Source: Flavobacterium cupriresistens
Lineage (GTDB): Bacteria > Bacteroidota > Bacteroidia > Flavobacteriales > Flavobacteriaceae
Assembly: GCF_020911925.1 (NCBI RefSeq)
Contig: NZ_CP087134.1
Span: forward strand, 1,054,001-1,118,000
Direction: 5' to 3'
Length of the DNA: 64,000 bases
Positions within the stretch are counted from its first letter, which is position 1. Every line of letters begins with the position of its first letter. The notes under the pieces are model-generated. The model was not told where the DNA came from and did no database searches. It was given only the letters and a program-made list of their open reading frames with translations. This document shows, piece by piece, positions 60,658 through 64,000 of this stretch. Position numbers and translations under genes: made by a program.

Positions 60658-61962
60658 CTAAACAGTTGTCTTCCTAAAATCAAAAAAGCGAATAGGTTTT
60701 CTGCTCATTGGGTTAAAAACCAGTGGGTTTAAAACTTCTTTTGAGGCAAATTCAATTTTTGGAGTAACCCTCAGTTTGGCTCTGAAGTGGTCTTTTATTT
60801 CCTGTAAAAACTCAGGAGTTTGACTTTTTACGGCTATTTTTATAAGGATTTCATCTGTTCCCAAATCATTGGTAGAGATCTCAATAAGGTGATTTTCTAT
60901 ATTGTCGAAATCGCTTAGCACATCATTCATTGCCGGCGGATAAAGGGTTGTTCCTTTATATTTAATCATTTGTTTTTTACGACCAATTACCGGACCTACT
61001 CGAAAAGTGTTTCTTCCGCAAGCACAAGGTTCATCATGAAGCTGTACAATATCTCCGGTTTTAAAACGCAGTAACGGCATGGCCTCAATGCCCAAAGTAG
61101 TAAAGGTCAATTCGCCTGCTTCGCCATTTTTTACGGGATTGTTATTTTCGTCTAAAACTTCCGTAATGATTAGTTCCGGATGGTGATGCCCTCCGATTCC
61201 ATGCTCGCACTCTGTAAAAGCGGTACTCATTTCTGTAGAAGCATAAGTCGAAAACAACTGAATATTCCATTGATCTGTTATTTTTTTGGATAACGTATTC
61301 ATCGAAAAATCCTGATTTCTCAGCGATTCTCCAATGCAAATAGCGCCTTTTATGCTGGAGTTGTTATAATCTATTCCGTGAATTTCGGCATATTCAATCA
61401 ATTTCAATAAAAAAGAAGGAACCGTTATTAAGTAAGAAGGCTTGTATTTTAAAATAGAATCCCATTGTAATTCCGGGATTCCTGCGCCTACCCGAATGAC
61501 ACCCACTTTTAGTTTTCGCAGTCCTAAAAAGTAGGCTAAACCAGCCATAAATTTACGGTCAATTGTCGTCATAAGTTGCACAACATCTCCTTCTGCGATT
61601 CCGGCACAGGCAAACGAAATGGCTTCGTTATAAGCCAATCGGTCCAAGTCCGAATCGGTTAAACCAAAAGTTACAGGATCGCCCAAAGTCCCTGAAGTTG
61701 AGGCGTAATCGATAATTTTATGTTGTGGTACACATAAAAAATCGTCATTGTATTGCTGTAAATCTTCTTTTGTAGTTACGGGTAAATGCTGTAAATCTTC
61801 AAGCGTTTTTATTTTTGAAAGGTCAATATTCTGTCCTGAAAAAAGTCTTTTGTAAAAGGGAGAATGTTGACTGACATAGGCTAAAAGGTCGGCTAATTTT
61901 TGCTCTTGAAAAATTTTAATTTGTTCTAAAGAATCCTTTTCTATTGATGGAATCATGTTCAT
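60658..61962 (-). CDS. PaaK-like acyl/aryl-CoA or adenylate-forming ligase
   Basis: 434 residues, phenylacetate-CoA ligase superfamily. DYASTSGTLGDPVTFGLTDS is the P-loop, FSTYASTEMSTAFTECEHG is the A5-like motif, and LRFKTGDIVQLHDEPCACGR includes the A7 region and a C-x-C. It activates a carboxylic acid as an AMP ester and may pass it to CoA or a carrier protein. Its start overlaps the C45-family gene stop by four bases (ATGA), so they are coupled. The group probably belongs to a pigment cluster that continues outside the window. Confidence 0.87.
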   Translation of the reverse strand: MNMIPSIEKDSLEQIKIFQEQKLADLLAYVSQHSPFYKRLFSGQNIDLSKIKTLEDLQHLPVTTKEDLQQYNDDFLCVPQHKIIDYASTSGTLGDPVTFGLTDSDLDRLAYNEAISFACAGIAEGDVVQLMTTIDRKFMAGLAYFLGLRKLKVGVIRVGAGIPELQWDSILKYKPSYLITVPSFLLKLIEYAEIHGIDYNNSSIKGAICIGESLRNQDFSMNTLSKKITDQWNIQLFSTYASTEMSTAFTECEHGIGGHHHPELIITEVLDENNNPVKNGEAGELTFTTLGIEAMPLLRFKTGDIVQLHDEPCACGRNTFRVGPVIGRKKQMIKYKGTTLYPPAMNDVLSDFDNIENHLIEISTNDLGTDEILIKIAVKSQTPEFLQEIKDHFRAKLRVTPKIEFASKEVLNPLVFNPMSRKPIRFFDFRKTTV

Positions 61963-63620
61963 TTTCTTTTGAGTTTTTTTAAATATTTTTCAATTGCCAG
62001 TTTTTGAGGAACTGTTGTGACTTCTTTGGTCAATGCTTTCTCAAAGTTTTCCTGCGCAAGTCTAAAGTATTTCTTTTGGTAAAAATACAACCCTGCTTTA
62101 TAATACACAACCCAATAATCAGGGTTTAATGATTGATATTGTTGAATAAAATCAAAAGGAATTTTTGTTTTATTTTTTAGGTATACATCTATTTTATGAT
62201 CTTCAGTTTTGAACTTTTTATAGTTTTTGAAGGCTGTTGTTTGTAAAAAAGGATCTTTGGCGATGTTCCGGTTTTCTTCTTCAAACGAAAGAAGAGGATT
62301 TGTTTTCCGTTCTTTAAAAACAGAATCTAAATTGTAACAGACAAACTCGCCTAATTGATAGGGATTTGCTGAAATCCAAACCGTTTTTTCTTTCGGTTTG
62401 AAAATAATTCCGTGATGCGCCATCAGCTGATTTAGCGCTTTTTCATTGCCATAACCCAAGGTACTATTTTGTAAACCTTCTTTGTTTCTGAGGATTTCGG
62501 AAGCAATTTGAGGGTTAATTTTTGTGTTTTGACTAAGGAGTTCCTGCATTCTTTCAAAACGATATTCCGAGTGACTGTTGGCAATTTGAAATTGATTTCG
62601 TTTATCATCTTTAAAAGCAGCACTCTGAAAATGATTGGAACAAATTAATTGATCACTGTTGGGAACATCGTACACATCCATTTTTTTGGGTGAGACTTCG
62701 ATTAGAATAGCTTTGTTATCGTGTGCACTTCCAACCATGATGGATTCGGAAACAAATACGTTTCTCTTTTTGACAATTGCAATGGCTTCCTCTATGTTTT
62801 GTGCGTGTTGTAAAATCTCTCTGGTTAGAATAGAAATTGGTGTTTTGGCGCTCAAAGGAATTTTCGATTTTCCGGCATTTATGGTTACGGTAAGTCCTTC
62901 TTTATTCATTCCCGAAACTGCCCCAATCATTCCGGGCCAGGTTACCATCATAAAAGGATATCCTTCTTTTGGATTAATAAAGGCAACTATTTTATTTTCT
63001 GCGAAAGCCTCATTGACATAAAAATCAAAATTGCGTCCTAAAATCAGATTTCCGTCTTCCGATTTTTCATTCCAGGCAGCAAAAGAGGAACAACCGACCA
63101 AGGCCAAATCTTGTAGAGCATGGCCAATATCGTGTGCTCCATGCAGGTACAAATTGCGTTGATATTGTGGCGCCAGATTGTCAAAAGTATGTGAAGTATA
63201 TTGCGAAATACCATAGATTTCGGCCTGATATTCGTTAGGAACATTGAGATATAATTTTCGATTGTACCATTTTAGAAAATTACGAAGCAAGTTTTGCTGG
63301 AATTTAGAGGGAACAATATCTTCAATTCGCGAGAAAAAAATCTGCTCCTGTTTTTTTAAAAGGGAATCTGTTAAAGCACCGGTGCTAAGACCGATTTCAA
63401 GCGGATCTCCTTCGACATACAATTCCCAAAGACCTTGTTTATTTTTTAAAAACGAATTTCTTCCGGACACAAAAGCGCTGTCCGATTGTTTTGTCACTAC
63501 CGGTTTTGTTGCATTATAACTGGCAACATCAGGTAAATGATGTTTTGATTTTGAGATACCACAAGAAGTTAGCAGCATCGAAATACCGATAAAGAAAAGA
63601 AGTATTCTTCTGCTTTTCAT
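61959..63620 (-). CDS. C45-family acyltransferase/hydrolase lipoprotein
   Basis: 553 residues, a lipoprotein signal (ILLFFIGISMLLTSCGISK, Cys near 20) and a domain resembling penicillin acyltransferase/C45 Ntn-hydrolases. LVGCSSFAAWNEKSEDGNLI carries the expected nucleophile Cys177, normally exposed by self-cleavage; LGRNFDFYVNEAF and GMIGAVSGMNKEGLTVTINA are further family segments. A C-terminal stretch (about 470-553) is TPR-like and helical. It probably transfers or cleaves an acyl group in the periplasm. It is translationally coupled to the ligase gene, and 9 bp follow the oxidoreductase gene upstream. Confidence 0.85.
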   Translation of the reverse strand: MKSRRILLFFIGISMLLTSCGISKSKHHLPDVASYNATKPVVTKQSDSAFVSGRNSFLKNKQGLWELYVEGDPLEIGLSTGALTDSLLKKQEQIFFSRIEDIVPSKFQQNLLRNFLKWYNRKLYLNVPNEYQAEIYGISQYTSHTFDNLAPQYQRNLYLHGAHDIGHALQDLALVGCSSFAAWNEKSEDGNLILGRNFDFYVNEAFAENKIVAFINPKEGYPFMMVTWPGMIGAVSGMNKEGLTVTINAGKSKIPLSAKTPISILTREILQHAQNIEEAIAIVKKRNVFVSESIMVGSAHDNKAILIEVSPKKMDVYDVPNSDQLICSNHFQSAAFKDDKRNQFQIANSHSEYRFERMQELLSQNTKINPQIASEILRNKEGLQNSTLGYGNEKALNQLMAHHGIIFKPKEKTVWISANPYQLGEFVCYNLDSVFKERKTNPLLSFEEENRNIAKDPFLQTTAFKNYKKFKTEDHKIDVYLKNKTKIPFDFIQQYQSLNPDYWVVYYKAGLYFYQKKYFRLAQENFEKALTKEVTTVPQKLAIEKYLKKLKRK

Positions 63621-63629
63621 AATGCTTAC

Positions 63630-64000
63630 TTATTCAGATTCTTGATTTATTTTGTCAACCAGATATTCTTTGCCTACAATTTCCGAGCAGGTTACTACAG
63701 CTCCGATTGTTACCCCCAGTACACCGTGCATATTGATGCTTTGACCTGTGAGATAAAGATTGTCTAATTTTGTTTTGGAGGCAATCAGGGTTTTCATCGG
63801 ACTATTTGAATCTTTGACGTAACCGTACATATTGCCTTTATCACCGCCAATATAATCGCGATAAGAAAGTGGCGTAGAAGTATGAACGGATTGGATACAG
63901 TCTTTGATTCCTGTAAATTTCTTTTCGATTTGATCTAAAAAAGCAGCAGCCTTTCGGGTTTTAAATTCTTCATAACTTTCGCCGCGATCTTTTTTGTCCA
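63630..64000 (-). CDS. C-terminal part of a phytoene-desaturase-like FAD oxidoreductase (truncated by window edge)
   Basis: The frame is open on the minus strand from 64000 to the stop at 63630. The visible end, about 123 residues, has CIQSVHTSTPLSYRDYIGGD, GNMYGYVKD and YLTGQSINMHGVLGVTIGA. That is the C-terminal FAD-binding/substrate segment of the carotenoid-isomerase/phytoene-desaturase family. The gene begins outside the window. Its stop is 9 bp from the C45-family start, so the three genes 60658-64000 form one transcriptional unit. From memory, Flavobacterium flexirubin clusters contain such enzymes. Confidence 0.85.
   Translation of the reverse strand, partial: DKKDRGESYEEFKTRKAAAFLDQIEKKFTGIKDCIQSVHTSTPLSYRDYIGGDKGNMYGYVKDSNSPMKTLIASKTKLDNLYLTGQSINMHGVLGVTIGAVVTCSEIVGKEYLVDKINQESE

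Overview
This is an AT-rich chromosomal stretch from a Bacteroidetes bacterium, most likely a Flavobacterium or close relative. The basis is the TAnnTTTG-type -7 promoter boxes ahead of many genes, the near absence of Shine-Dalgarno sequences, several TTG starts, the gliding/type IX secretion lipoprotein SprE next to the ATP synthase operon, an ATP synthase operon without atpD and atpC, and many small Flavobacteriaceae-only families. No rRNA, tRNA, IS element, prophage or CRISPR array was seen.

Layout. 1-2130: tail of a DUF2007-like gene, then about 2 kb of non-coding DNA with a six-unit degenerate repeat array. 2130-10750: rpiB, a pair of secreted DUF3857/transglutaminase-like proteins, a DUF1294 membrane protein, an autoinhibited Fic protein bracketed by hairpins, and tex. 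10760-14880: tatA, a membrane stalk protein that seems to lack its usual peptidase domain, a GH3-family protein and a DUF6909-type protein with a phosphorylase-like C-terminus. 14885-27610: a surface-polysaccharide locus (Wzz-like, flippase, polymerase, three or four glycosyltransferases, O-antigen ligase, UDP-xylose synthase, a 2OG-Fe(II) oxygenase, a CapK/PaaK-like adenylating enzyme) with an ORF6N gene inside it. 27740-32740: purD, upp, two small families and a DUF4254/heptosyltransferase pair. 33050-36530: a ferredoxin-type reductase and a DUF5687/ABC exporter. 36620-45600: sprE, bactofilin, AtpI-like, DUF6168-like and atpB-E-F-H-A-G. 45990-57150: envelope and housekeeping genes, including dut, rbfA, a LolC/E-like permease, a degenerate EnvC-like activator and an amidase. 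57430-59200: a lipoprotein with a JAMM metalloprotease motif and a small secreted partner. 59364-64000: dus, then the edge of what looks like an aryl-polyene/flexirubin-type pigment cluster.

The items most worth following up are the repeat array at 711-2095 with its constant 32-33 bp box spacing, the perfect 23-bp inverted repeat in front of fic, the perfect 13-bp-arm palindrome inside the ORF6N gene, the hairpin between atpE and atpF, the JAMM lipoprotein pair, and the phosphorylase-like domain at 13196-14875. Family names come from recognising the translated sequences; no database search was run.
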